DNA of 64,000 nt from Bryopsis sp. KO-2023. Its lineage: Eukaryota > Chlorophyta > Ulvophyceae > Bryopsidales > Bryopsidaceae. The DNA lies in assembly GCA_030272585.1 (NCBI GenBank), contig BSYQ01000003.1, positions 5,580,001 through 5,644,000 on the forward strand, read 5' to 3'. The notes under the pieces are model-generated. The model saw only the letters and a program-made list of their open reading frames with translations, had not been told where the DNA came from and searched no databases. Below, in pieces: positions 35,556-47,800 of the stretch; the first letter of the stretch is position 1; each line of letters starts with the position of its first letter. Both the position numbers and the translations under genes were made by a program.

Positions 35556-37219
35556 ATCTTACTTCAGTTTCTCTAAAGCTATATCGGAAAAATCTGATAA
35601 CTGCGGAGGATGTACATCCCCCTCTCCTTGGAACTCGAGTGAGAAGAAAAAGGTTCTGGTCAGGGAGGTTTTCTTTTGATGATTTACTGATCTATGTTGA
35701 ATATTGGGGGTTTGGGGGGGGGGAGAAAGAGAAGAGAAAAGCAATGTTGAAATGGATGGCAAGAAAATTGGTCTCATGGGTTTTGAGTCCGATTTTTTTT
35801 TGCTCATGTTTTGGTAAGAAGGCACATTCTTTCAGTTTGTAAAAGGGATTGTTTGACCGTCGTTGAAATCGTGTAATTCGAGAATGGTGTTTGAATCCTT
35901 GGGGAGCTGCCCTGTACTGTCTATGTGGATATAGGTTTTTTCCATTTGGTGGGGATGCCTTTACGATTTGGCAGCGTAAAAGCATTTACTCCTAAAGCAA
36001 GCAGAACTGTGAATGCCTGGATATCTCCTAGTATATGTGGGAGTAATTAGAAAAAAGAAAGTAACTTCTGCTTCTGGTCTCCACTTCATATCTTGCCCAT
36101 TCTTTGCCAACAAAATACTATGAAGTGAAGACCAGACCAGAAGAAGAAAATATATTGAACTCTTTCTTATCCACAACCGTTCATTTCCTCCATTGCAAGA
36201 GCAATCCTGGTTACCAGTGTCGGAAATGGAAAAGAGGTTCTCTTCTGTGCTGAAGGTTATGCTACAAAATTTATTACCTTTTCATATATTGGTTGTGGTA
36301 TGTACACACATTACTTCTCCCTGGATTTTTCGTAGGGAACAAAGGATAGCTGTTGTGTCTGGCATTTAGATGGCTAAGCATTGTGGGAAACTGCTTCACA
36401 ATTATGCCTGCAGAGTCAAGGATGTCACAAGAGACTACTGGAAAATTGACTTGGTACCCTTGAGTACATATTGGATGAGGGAAAAGCTGGTGTCCTGAAA
36501 ATTTCCAACTATGCCTGAAACACTCAAGAATAGATCTTGGATTTCCACACTGTGGACTGCACATAGGACTTCGGAGTTTGATTATCCCACAGAAAAGACA
36601 GCGACGCCAGAAAGCTATGGCACCCTTGCTGAAAGTGCGAGGAGGAGGTGAGCCAGCCGCCATCACTGCTTATTCCTGTATCAATCTTCAGCTGATGTCT
36701 GATTTTTTCAGAAAATTTTCTGAAAATATGATCAACAGCCTGATCATATTCTAACAACATGACAGCATACTACATTAGACGCCTTCACCAAAGTGAAGAA
36801 AAGGATACAGGGGTTGTTTGCAGTTGCATGCTTTGCATTCCTGCCAAGCCACAATTTGTTGAGACAACACTGCTGGTGAAAGGCACTTGAATGTATAATC
36901 TATATAAAATTCAGAACAGGGGCGCTCCCTTCTTCTATCTACCTACCCAATTACCATTCCCAATCTCATCGACCAATTATACCCCCTGAAACATAACCTT
37001 TGGGGACTTCCTGTGAATCTATTTGATGCTCTTGATGTAATTTTTCAAATCGTTATGTCCTGCACAAACACAGTCACCGATTGAGAAGCATTCCGAAATC
37101 AATGGTCTCTTTACAACATTTCAGTAAGGGATGTCGAAACGAAGCAAATAACAACGAAAGGGCAGGGGACAGGATGTTAAGAAGTAATTCAAACAAAAAC
37201 ATAATCCATGTATCTGGAA
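35556..37219. other. Intergenic region between convergent PETC and TFB2
   Basis: Holds the 3' ends of both genes and no supported coding frame. An imperfect inverted repeat lies at 36065-36143. A short palindromic stretch around atatgatcaacagcctgatcat lies near 36728. Confidence 0.5.
36065..36143. repeat. Imperfect inverted repeat, 25-bp arms
   Basis: Left arm 36065-36090 begins cttctgcttctggtct. Right arm 36119-36143 begins tatgaagtgaagaccaga and is its complement with a few gaps. Loop of 28 bases. No element ends were recognised. Confidence 0.65.
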
Positions 37220-40200
37220 CTAGAGATTTTTAAAAAGTTTGAAAAAAAAAATTGCAGCATTTGAAATTCTACGAACGAAATCGACCGCTCCAGGGTCGAT
37301 GTTCAACAAAAAAAAAAGCCTGCATGATTTCTTACCTACGGCTTTCGCAATGAGCTTTGACTTGTCATCATCCCACAAATAGACCCCGATATTCCTAGCA
37401 TATTTGACAGCCTTTTTGTAAACCTCCATGGATGGAAATTCATCGTACATGCAAGCGTCGAAAGTTGCCACTCGATTCACATCTTTTTCCCAAAGTCTTA
37501 TCTGATCCGCCACCACCTGTTCGACAAAAAAGAACCACAAAAATACTGCAATTAGGTCAAAACGAAATGGCTTTCACACCTCTTTATTTTATTTTCTGAA
37601 AATAGGAAAACAAAAAACCATCTAATCAGAAGAAAAAGAATAGAAAGAATTCTGCAGTCTCCAACATCAACATCATGTAAACATGCCCACAAAACTCCAG
37701 CCTTGAAAAAAAAAAAACACTCAGAGCAATGAATTGTTTCTTTGAGCATTTTTGCCTCATGCATCATGATAATTGACAAGCGCAATAATAACGATCATAA
37801 TAAATTATTCATTGATTTATCCGAGACCGAGCCTCAAACCATCTCAATGAGAAAAAATTGGATTACCTCTGGCACCACAGGGGTCCTCGATCTGATTTTG
37901 GGGTGGGCATGTGACTGCAAATAAGAAACGATTTGCTCTGCCATGATGCCACATTGCAGGGAATGTGCAATGCTGTCTCGAGTCACCACCCCCACGTATA
38001 GATTAGGCAACATGCATTCGCATCTCGAAAACAGCTCCAGAATTGCCTTCTGAATGGGTGATTTTGAGTATCCATAAACCTGGGAAAAAAAAAATTGCAG
38101 CAAGCTTTCATGAGCAAAAACGAAACTATGACCGCTGGGGAAAAAAGCAAGTAAAACCAAGCTATGAATTAGAAAAATAACGTTATAGAATAAACACTGC
38201 TACAAAATAAAAGGAGGAAAAAAAGAAACATTATTAGATTTTCCAGGGAACCAAACGAAACAAGGATTGATGGTTGTGAGTATTACCCTGTAGTTTGTTT
38301 CAACAACAATGTGCCCTCCATGTTCACCCATCTCAATGCCAGCACTTCCACTTGAACACAAACAACTGGCCAGACTTGTGGGCACGTACCACACCTCCCC
38401 ATCCACCTATTTGAACAAAGAAAAACAAACAACAAATTCCTCTTTGATAAAATCTGAAGATTTTTTTCTATGAAAAAAAAAGTAAATGGGCATCAAAAGA
38501 AAATTTGAACCAAGAAAAGGTATACCTGCCCTCCCCCCCCCCAAAAAAAAAGGGTAAAATGAAACAAGAAAATAGTATGATGACTGTTTTTTCCCAGCAG
38601 ACCCTCAGAAGAATAGAAAAGCACGCAAAAATAAACTGTTGACATGTTTTTTCACCTTGAATATGTTCATCACTCCCAGCTGGGCCATGTGGCTGGCAAC
38701 CCTACACTGTACCGGATTCAGCTCTGAACAAGGCCCGGGCTGTGTCATCGGCCGAAATGCCAATTCCAAGAGGAAACTCACAACTTCGCTCAAATCACTC
38801 CCTGAAAATCAAATCTTTGTGTGATGTGGAGGAAGCGTAGAGTGGAATTGGATTGAGTTCACTGAGAATCGCCAGGTTTTTTATTTCTCAACAGTTTTGT
38901 CCGCTGCGCATCGTTTGTAGAGTGGAAGGCCTTCTTGCATATTTGTGCAAAGTTCTGATTTTTTTTTTAAAGTGAAACCAAAAGCGCTCCCGAAAAAAAC
39001 TAGAAATGAACTGGAAACTCACCCATGGATTCTTCGGCTTCTTTGACGTACTGGCCTATCAATTTCCACAATTGACTAGACACATCCATTAACAGAAATC
39101 GGAATCCTAACTCTGTGATGCTCCCCCTGCTGTGACTGCAAAACCAAAAAAAACAAGAAAACTGGTTCTCAAAAAAACTCCAGTTTGAAATGTCGAAAAC
39201 TAACGTCGACATGGCTTTGAGACTCTTTTTTTTTTTTGCTCCTTTTCGCTAATCAGTGAGTGAATTCAAGTAGCCAAAAGATAAAATTGGGCAAACCCGC
39301 CCAAAATTTTGCATCAACTGAAATCCCAAAAAATCGCACGTACAGAACATCAAACTTTCACATGTGAAAAGAATAAAAAACATGTTTCAAAGCAAGTGCT
39401 GCTGTCAAGGACCTTTAAAAATAAATCCATTGCCTGTGAGTTGCAGCGACCCACACGCTTCACTGGAGATTTCCCAAAAAGTCAAGAAAAGCAATTATCT
39501 AATTCATGTCACTCTGCACCTTGCTCACTTTGAACTCCATCCAACAAGACCTGCACCTTGAAACAATCGATCGAAAGGAAGCGGAGTCTTATCACGCAGC
39601 TGAGTCAACACCAGCCAGAAAATTTCAAGCTCAGAAGAAAAAAAATCCACGCCAGAAAATACCAGACAATAAATCACAGGACCAAGAAATTTTCCGCAAC
39701 AAAAAAGTTGTACTTGACTTTTTAACAGCTTCATGATTGATAAACACAGCGTTACAAAATTGCATCAAGAAAACCCAAGTTTGCTGGGATGTCAGCACTG
39801 GAAAATTTCTGAGCAAAGTCTCTCTTCAAAACTCACTGTGAAATCTGGAGGTTTCGGGGGTGCCCCCCTGGATTTCAGAAGGAACAGCAGCAACGACTGA
39901 AAAAAAAAAAACAGTGAGAAAGAAATCAGCACCAGATTCCATGCACTAATATATAATTATGAACTGCTGCACAACGATTCACGATTTTACTTTTTTTTCC
40001 TCGTTTTCTCAGATGAAATTTCTGATGGATTGTAGCTGACATGCATAAAACGAGTGTCAATCTGAAACAAACACGCATCCCTTGTGTTTCTGCGATCAAT
40101 AGATCGCAGAAAAATAATAAAAAAAAAATCTGAGTGCGATACCTCCCACTGCTCCTCAGCGTAGCGGAAAAGATCTGTTTCACCAGGCATGCAGCTGAGA

Positions 40201-41233
40201 ACCTCGGCAGGCACAGATGCATGCATTGCCCCCCTGATTTTTCCACACCAGCAAAAAAATAACGTATACAATCTAAAAAAAGATTCAACCAATGCAACGA
40301 ATCTTAAGGAAATCTGCTGTTCGAGACGAGTCCATGGCACCCCATATTTCGGATTGAACAAAGGCTCTATGCCAGCCTTGTCCTCTCCCTCACTTTCACG
40401 TTGATAAAAACAAAACTAAATCATTTATTTCTTAATCAAAACCAAGGCCAAAAGCCTCTTTCCCTGGATATTTTAATCTAGAAGTCTCACCCTCCACACG
40501 CTGCCATCCTCAGGTTCTGCTGAAAAGCCTCGTGCAGCTTGTGTGTTATTTCTCCAGACCTGCGCTCGATTCGAACAAAAAAAAGGAAAGAAAACCACCA
40601 CCATCACTTATCCTCCCTAGTGCTGGGCAGGTGCCCAGAAATAGATGACTCTGATTTTCTGACATGGAAAAATGCAGAATTTCTCTCTTTCAACATTGAT
40701 TCGAGTCAATTCTTGAGCTGGCAACTCACTCATCAGAGCTTGATATGAAAAGTTGCAACGCTCTGAGGGTTTCCATTGCATTAGTGTGCTTGGCTGCATG
40801 CTGCGGCCGAATCCACGAATCCATCAAATCTGAACAGACATCCCCATTCTGTACATATGCAGCCTAAACGCACGAATCCCAGATGGAGTTTCCAGTTGGT
40901 TCTCAAAAAGCTCTGGTGCAAATCCAGCATTTTCAGCATCCATCCTTATCACATTCATAATCACTCCCGAAACGCTGCCCCAAATTGCAAGAACTGAGAA
41001 TGGAGGCTGTAAGATTGGGTGGATGGTGTCATGGGGTGGTGCCGTCGAATGTGCTTACACTGATGGACGGGTTGATCAACGAACAGCAAACGCAACACAT
41101 ACTGTTTCGCCACCGCAGGCAGAGATCGAAACACCGCCTGACAAGTCCATTGGTTTTTGTACAGCCCCGATAGTTTGCTTGGAGGGAGCGTCTCCAGGAA
41201 GGTCGTCAGATTCGCGGACTCGCCGTCGAACAT
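37220..41233 (-). CDS. TFB2: TFIIH subunit p52 / TFB2 (GTF2H4)
   Basis: Structural subunit of TFIIH that activates the XPB helicase in transcription initiation and nucleotide excision repair. Twelve exons: 41233-41059, 40829-40730, 40559-40491, 40233-40143, 39896-39837, 39599-39529, 39135-39023, 38801-38656, 38406-38287, 38079-37867, 37516-37336 and 37287-37220. They are all in phase and give 468 aa (human 462). Diagnostic stretches are LRSLPAVAKQYVLRLLFVDQPVHQ, FRYAEEQWESLLLFLLKS, GSITELGFRFLLMD, GGHIVVETNYRVYGYS, MLPNLYVGVVTRDSIAHSL and VADQIRLWEKDVNRV. It appears complete. It stands head to head with the FAM98 gene, 177 bp between start codons. Confidence 0.95.
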
Positions 41234-41410
41234 TGCGAAAAATCAAGGTCAATTTCGCGAGTGGATAATGATATCGAGGTGTCTTTCCCTGCTGGCGTCA
41301 TGCGATTTGACGGGTTGGGTTGGCTGGTTGGGCTGTTTCATAATGCGAACGTGTTCTGGTACAAATTTGGGGGATGGGCGACGCTGGTCCAGAGTCGTCA
41401 CTGGGTGAAG
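41234..41410. promoter_or_regulatory. Compact bidirectional promoter of TFB2 and FAM98
   Basis: Only 177 bp separate the two start codons, so both 5' UTRs and both core promoters must share this space. The FAM98 frame stays open upstream to 41261, so an earlier FAM98 start would overlap even more. No TATA box is seen. Confidence 0.6.
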
Positions 41411-43012
41411 ATGTCCTTGCAAGCTCGCGCCACAGACGTTATCGATCGCCTGGATGACTGCGGAAATGGGGCTGGCGTGGTGGAAAGCGACCTGCTCGGT
41501 AACAGCGCGCGACAGCCGTTCCGCAGAGCGTGCCAGACTCTCGCGGATCAATTGCTCCATATATCTGGAGCGTTCTCCGACGCGAGCAAGGTGGCGTCCG
41601 CCGTGGGTTTCGTTCGACAAGCCGCCGGCTCGGAGAGATGCGCGAGGGACAACCTCGATGCTGCGCTATCGGGGCTCCTGAATGCTCTGGACCCCTCGGA
41701 GAAAACCTCTGTCAGACTGGAGGTGATGGAGAGGTTGACCAGCTTCCTCCAATCGGCGAGGCTGCTGGAGTTCAAGAAGGAGAAGGAAAGGAAAAGAAAG
41801 CTGGCGGAAAACGGTGCTCACACCAAAAACTTGGTAGGCCCTGCGGACGAGGATCCCCTGGCCGTATCTGACGCTTTGCGCGCGCTGGGAGCGGTCGCTG
41901 GCGCCAAGAAAGGCGAACACGAGAAGGCTGTCGATCTCTTGACACTAGTTGAATCTTTCGTCGGAACCCTGACTTCGAAGCTCCCACGTGACTTTTTCTC
42001 GCCCGTGATCAAGAGCGGAAGCCTGGATGGGGAGCAGATGGATACTTTGGGCGAAATTCATGAACACCTCACGAAACAATACACGATGCAGCGACGGGTG
42101 CTGATCGAGCGCGCAGTGGTCACACTCCAGTCGTTCCTTTGGTCTAAGCGTCTCGAGGAAAAGGGGACTGTCAAGGAAGTCGAGAAGATTGTGGCGGATG
42201 GTCGGGCAGCTATGTTACCATCTCCTCAAGTAAGCGTTTCCTCGCTCTTCACCACGACCTACGGGGACGTCGCCGCGGTCGCTCAAAAAGCCACCAGCGG
42301 TTCCGAGGGCAAGTTCGAAGCGTCGGTGAAGAGCGTGATAATCGGAAAAGTTCCAGACAGGGGTGGACGACCGGAGGGACGCGCCGCTGAAGCTTACGCA
42401 GCCAATATGCCGGCGTTTTCTTCCCGAAGCACTGCCGATCAACATCGAGATGGTGGGAGGGGGGGCGGCGGATTTCAGGACGGGGGAAGAGGCGGTCGAG
42501 GAGGATTCAATGATGGGGGACGAGGTGGTCGAGGCGGATTTCATGATGGGGGGAGAGGTGGTCGAGGTGGATTCCATGACGGGGGACGAGGAGGTCGAGG
42601 CGGATTTCATGATGGTGGTCGTGGTGGGCGCGGCGGATTCCATGATGGAGGTCGTGGTGGTCAGGGTGGATTTCATGATGGAGGTCGGGGTGGGCATGGT
42701 GGATTTCATGATGGAGGTCGGGGTGGGCATGGTGGATTTCATGATGGAGGTCGGGGTGGGCATGGTGGATTTCATGATGGGGGAAGGGGGGGCAGGGGGG
42801 GGAGGTTTCACGATGGTGGACATGGTGGTGGAAGGGGTGGTGGTGGTCAGCATCATGGTGGTGGGCGAGGGGGTGGCCGACAACAAGGTCGCAGAGGGGG
42901 TAGGGTGCAAGGGGGCTGGCGAGGGGGTCGGGACGGGGGCAGGGGTGGGGGTGGATGGGGTCACAGAGGTGGTTACGACACTGGGCAAGGGGGGATGGGG
43001 GGATACAGATAA
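41411..43012 (+). CDS. FAM98: FAM98 homologue with RGG/RGG-like repeat tail (intronless)
   Basis: One uninterrupted exon of 533 codons from ATG 41411. The N-terminal half is helical and matches the FAM98 family. Segments QYTMQRRVLIERAVVTLQSF and GKVPDRGGRPEG correspond to conserved FAM98 stretches of the type YEVRRKLLIKRLDVTVQSF and GRVPDRGGRP. The C-terminal part is Gly/Arg-rich with about nine 11-residue repeats (FHDGGRGGRGG) and RGG boxes, likely RNA-binding and arginine-methylated. In animals FAM98 proteins work with RTCB, DDX1 and RTRAF in the tRNA-splicing ligase complex. Whether that complex exists here is inference. Lack of introns is unusual beside its neighbours. Confidence 0.85.
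   Translation: MSLQARATDVIDRLDDCGNGAGVVESDLLGNSARQPFRRACQTLADQLLHISGAFSDASKVASAVGFVRQAAGSERCARDNLDAALSGLLNALDPSEKTSVRLEVMERLTSFLQSARLLEFKKEKERKRKLAENGAHTKNLVGPADEDPLAVSDALRALGAVAGAKKGEHEKAVDLLTLVESFVGTLTSKLPRDFFSPVIKSGSLDGEQMDTLGEIHEHLTKQYTMQRRVLIERAVVTLQSFLWSKRLEEKGTVKEVEKIVADGRAAMLPSPQVSVSSLFTTTYGDVAAVAQKATSGSEGKFEASVKSVIIGKVPDRGGRPEGRAAEAYAANMPAFSSRSTADQHRDGGRGGGGFQDGGRGGRGGFNDGGRGGRGGFHDGGRGGRGGFHDGGRGGRGGFHDGGRGGRGGFHDGGRGGQGGFHDGGRGGHGGFHDGGRGGHGGFHDGGRGGHGGFHDGGRGGRGGRFHDGGHGGGRGGGGQHHGGGRGGGRQQGRRGGRVQGGWRGGRDGGRGGGGWGHRGGYDTGQGGMGGYR
42460..42840 (+). repeat. 33-bp tandem repeats in the FAM98 coding sequence
   Basis: About nine units encode FHDGGRGGRGG or close variants (RGGHGG, RGGQGG). 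Three central copies are nearly identical at DNA level, pointing to recent unit expansion. Confidence 0.9.
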
Positions 43013-43515
43013 ACCGCAGGGGAATTATGCTGTGTTGTTTTGTTTCTTTGGTCTTGGCCTGGGGGATTTTTGGTTTTTCTCATAAGAATTTGCAGCATTG
43101 ATCGAGTTTTGATGAAAACATGGATTTGCCGTAAGCAGAATAGAGGGAGGAATTTGATCTATCACCATCGTGTTGTTCACTAGGCAATGTTTCCGGGGGC
43201 TGTAACATAGCCTTTCATACTGAAATAATGGTATGTACACAATGTGGTCGCTATGTGTGGTGTTGAGATGTGTTGGCAAGGGCCTGGATTGGTTTGATGT
43301 TTCTGACACAAAGCCAAGCTGCTACACACAAGTTTGACGGTGTCCCAGTTACCTTCAACGCCAAAAGCTGGATGCTGGATCGGTATAATAACACAGCTGC
43401 CCAAAACGACGCAAAAAAGTAAGAACTGTGAGATCCACTTCACGGGAAACAGAGCACCCAACTGACAGGCAGAATATCAACCACCTGGCGGAAGAGCAGG
43501 GGACACGAAGCAAAA
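43013..43515. other. Intergenic region between FAM98 and the UBL gene
   Basis: About 500 bp with no supported gene. Both flanking genes are on the plus strand, so it holds the FAM98 3' end and the promoter of the next gene. Confidence 0.5.
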
Positions 43516-44170
43516 ATGGGTGGGCGAAAAGCGAATAGGGGTCTTTTTCCGTGCATGAATGGTGCTGTGATTAACGACGAGGTTCATGAACTGCAGCTGC
43601 GTTTGGTGGATCCGTTGCCGACAGCGGCAATCAGATATTCGTCACGCTGAGAAGAGGAAAAAATTGGCCGCCGTTGACATGCGACGTCAGGTTGTTGAAA
43701 ATTATGGCTCTCTGCGTGAACACTCCATTGCTTTCATCTGGTTTGCCCACCCTCGTGGCTTACGAATCCTATTCTTGCCTTCAGGGTGAAGTATGAGGAA
43801 ACAATTGGAGATATCAAAGAGAGGGCAGCCGCCAAGTTGGGTGTCTCAGTGCAAAACCAGCAGTTATTTTGGCACAGAAAAGAGCTCACAGAGCCCTACG
43901 ACAGCAAGACACTTCTGGAAATGAACATGCACACAGGCTTCTCTTTGAGGGGCTACGACTTGGTGAGTCAAGAGAATCCTGGTATTTTGCAATGTGTCTT
44001 CTTTTCTGGTAAATTCTACATTTATGGACTTCAACTTTTAAGTTCACCTAGAACGCATTACGAATGCCAAAAAATGTGTGCATGCTTGCTGTGTGAAATA
44101 GGCGGAAGAGCCAGACTACTGGCCAGGAGTTGAGAAAACCCCCAATGGACTGGTCGAGGTTGTGGACTGA
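43516..44170 (+). CDS. Small ubiquitin-like-domain protein (123 aa)
   Basis: Exons 43516-43640, 43785-43962 and 44102-44170 join in phase. After a short basic leader (MGGRKANRGLFPC) the chain follows a ubiquitin-like beta-grasp pattern: ELQLRLVDPLP, YSVKYEETIGDIKERAAAKLGV, QNQQLFWHRKEL, then SKTLLEMNMHTGFSLRGYDL. It ends with an acidic tail, PDYWPGVEKTPNGLVEVVD. There is no C-terminal Gly-Gly, so it is unlikely to be conjugated like ubiquitin. It more likely acts as a protein-binding UBL. The exact family was not recognised. Confidence 0.75.
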
Positions 44171-44818
44171 GGTCAAGCAAGTATCTTCAATGCTATTGAT
44201 CGAGCCGACCCAAAAGGGAAACGGGTCGAGTCTGTTTTTTGATGCGGAGTTTTGTAATTTCTATCCTGCCCAATTCTGTCCAACCTGACTTATAGGCCGT
44301 GTATGCACTCCAATCTGATCCAGACCATCGATAAGGCCAACCGCCCATGCATTCTGGGCTGCAGTCAAAATTAATTATCGGGAGGAACAGATGGGTGCAC
44401 GAGCAAACACCTTGTGCATGCCAAAACTTCCCACAGATGATTTACGTGGGTGTGCCCGTTGCATCTTAGGGCTGCTCCACCCTCAAATCAGCAAACACAA
44501 CTGGTTGACTTCCCTTGTTCAACATCAACGTACATAATCACAACTTGCAGCCTTTTCTCTCCCTAATAAAAATTCACATCTTTTCAACTCCGCCACCCAC
44601 CCCCCATAGTGCAACAAAGTGATGCTACCAAAAACTCAGCATTCAAGGCAGAGCCCAGCAAAGGGAAATCGCCCCAGGAAATCCAATCAGGCTCCAGCAG
44701 AGTTCGCCAGTGCAGGAAAACAAGAAACAATGGGTCATTTTCCCTCGTGACGACGCAGTGTGGCAAAAGGCGTCACTCCAGTCATCGACCTCAAAATCAT
44801 AGCCCCCTTCCCCAAATC
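44171..44818. other. Intergenic region upstream of the coiled-coil gene
   Basis: The coiled-coil frame stays open from 44609 but without an ATG before 44819. Otherwise no gene is supported. Confidence 0.5.
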
Positions 44819-47800
44819 ATGCACTCATCCACAGTGCCCCCCGAAGGCTTCTCCTCCACCGAACAGATGGACTTCGAAGTCGACGTCCCTCCGACAACTG
44901 CTTTGGACTCCGTGCGTCGTGATGTGGACGCTTTCCTCTTGTCGCTTCCTTTGGGAACGGATAGAGCATCAGCAGACGTCGAAGAGGCCGTCGCCAGGAG
45001 ATTGATTCGCTGCGAGGTCGAACGGTTGAAGCTGCAAAAGAAGATGCACCAATGGTGAGGCTGCGAAGCGGGATGGGGGTCCAGCGACTCGTTTCAACAA
45101 ACTAACCGGCCGAAGCAAGCGTCAGGAGGGACGTCATGACGTCCGGGTGATCGATTCCAATACATGGTGTCTTATTCAGGGTTCAGGTCGCCACCGAACT
45201 TTACAAAATAGTAGAAGAGCAGCAAAGCAACCAAAGGATGGGGATAGGCACTCAAGGATTTAACCATCATCCTGTTGGATTGTATGGTGCTTCCACTGGA
45301 GTTGAGAATATGATTGGAGGTGGGGGAAGGCATTTTCTGGATGAAGCTGATGTGGAATATTCTCCAAATAGAGGGAGGTCGCAGGTGGTGCTTTGGCAAG
45401 ATAGGTCGCAGCCTCGGTCGTTTCTGCAACCCCAAGGAGTTCTGTCAGATATACACAACCTGAAGCAGGAGGTGAGGTGTCAAGCATTTTTTTTTTCAAA
45501 CACGATTCTCGAAAGAATCGACAGACAGGAGGTTCAGAATGGGAGGGTGTGGAAATGTTCTGCCTGGATTTTTCCCTGAACGGTTTTTGTGTTTCTTTAG
45601 AAAGTTTTGTCTTCAAAAATTGAAAATTGGTGCTTAACTTCGAAACCATGCAAATACCAAGGCGTTTTTTTAGGTCCCCATTTGTGATTTGTTTTGTCAG
45701 GTTGCAACTTTGAAGCTAAAAATCGGATCTGAGAATCGGCTGCCTCAGCCCACGGTATGCATAAAAATAGATTGGATGGAATTCAGGGGTGTTTGGAAAA
45801 TGAAGTGAATGACGTGTGCATCGCATCATCATTTTCTGGAATGAGCATCGACTTTCGTTGAAATTGATTTTCTTTTTTGTTTTTATTCAGGTTGTGGGGG
45901 TTGAGGCATCGACAAGAGCATGTGAATGCTGTGAAGTTCTCCGGACTCAGCTAAACGAACAATTGAAAGATTTGACCGGAGCCAACGAAGAGAAAGCCAC
46001 TCTCCGACGATCCTTGCTGGATGCAGAAATTGAGCTTCAAAAATTGACGGCTGTGGAGGAATCCTCAACCAAAAGGGTGCAGGTGTGGACCAAAATCAAA
46101 TGAAAACGTCTTTGATCGATGGATTTGCAACTGTGCTGCTCTTTCTATTCACTTTTTTGGATGTTTTTAAGCAAGATATGAAGCTTAATAGAAAACTAGG
46201 GTCAAAATGCAACATCCCTTGAAAAGTTGCATGCAACTGCACCTACAGATTTTTTAGAATTTCTGGTTTGTTTCAAATGTCTGCATGGGTGTTCTAATCC
46301 TTGTTTTTCGAATGCAGGAGTCGGAGTCCAGTGTTGTGCATCTGAAGGCGAACCAAGCTCAGCTGCTCAGAGATTTGGAACAGGAAAAAATGTCGACTCG
46401 AGAAGCCAAACAGCAGCTGCAAAACTCCAAAGCTCGAGTTGAAGAGTTGAAAATGAAGCTGGAATCAGAGGGGAATGATTTTGAATCTCAGCGCAAAGAG
46501 CTGGCCTTGCAAAAATCGCGAGAAGATGCCTTGATGAACGAAGTGGAAGCAAAAGCTGTGGAGGTGGTGGAATTGAAGTCTCAGTTGGAGCAATTGGTGC
46601 TGCGGATCGGTGAATTGGAGGTGAGGAACCGTGAATAAATGAATAAATAAATAAATAAATAAATGAATGAATGAATGAATGAATGAATGAAGTTGCTGTG
46701 AAACGGCATTTCCCGTTTTTTCTGATATGGCTGGGTTGGTTTTTTCGAATCCTGCCTGATTTTTTTGGATGGATTTCTTGTGATGGTCCCTAATAATAGG
46801 AAAAAAAATGGAATCCTATCAGCAAATAGAATCCCTCATGCGTATCGACTGGCCTTTTGATTCGTTGGTGAATTTTACAAAAAATCCAGGGGGAGGTTCA
46901 AGCTCAAGAAATCTCGTTGCATGGGGATCTCGCCACTCAATCTCAGCATTCCAAGGCGTTGGAGCGGGAAAATCAAATCCTTCAAAAACGTGCACAAGAA
47001 ATGGAGTCTGAATTGGACGAGGTCGCTGCAAGGGCGAATGGCGAAGAACGCATGAGAATCATGAACGATGAGCTCAGGCGAAAGGTGTGACTGACAATCT
47101 TTCCATGTATATTTTATTTTTCTTTCTCTCCGAACAAAAAATTCAAACTGAGAAAATATTGTCTGAGCACATGTGTGTTTTTCCTTTCGGTTATTTCGTT
47201 GCTGTTGGAATGGCTAGCAGCAGACAGTAATTATTTAGATTCTTGTTGAAATGCTGACGTGAGTATCTTCTATTGAAACATGTGCATCTTGAATTCTGTA
47301 TTTTGAAATTCTGGAAAAAAGGTGAGTGGAATGGAGGAAGAATTGTCGGAAAGCGGAAGGAAGCGAACAGCGCTGGATTCAGATCTCAGAGAAAAGAATT
47401 TTGAGGTCGAACGATTGAGGAATGCTCTGGAAACGGTCGAGGCCGCTGCGAAGGAAGCCAATGAGAAGCTGCAGCTCCTGCACAGAGAGAGCAACGAGCT
47501 GACCACCCAACTCCAATCCACACAGGTAGTTTTCCTGAATCCCGGCAAGCTGAATGCTGTCCAATATATATTTATATTTCCAGTGGGAATTCTATGGGTT
47601 TTAGTCGTTGGAGGAGGTGAGCATTTTGTAGTTCTACTGCGTGGATTTTGGGTTATGTCTTTTTTTCGTTAAATGTTACGTTTCTTATCATTTTTGCATA
47701 TATTGTTTTCCGACAAGGGGGAATTGGATGCTCAAAACTTGAAATCCGAAGAAGTGAATTCCAGCGCAGCCAAATTGGAGACTGAAAACAGCTCTCTTTC

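Noticed and set aside
40262-40400. Extra TFB2 exon (EGEDKAGIEPLFNPKYGVPW)
   Set aside because: Its phase does not fit the following exon, while skipping it gives an in-phase protein that aligns with plant TFB2 without a gap.
42215-42988. Minus-strand 257-codon Thr/Pro/Ser-rich frame
   Set aside because: It is the antisense of the FAM98 RGG repeats; open only because the repeats lack stops in that frame.
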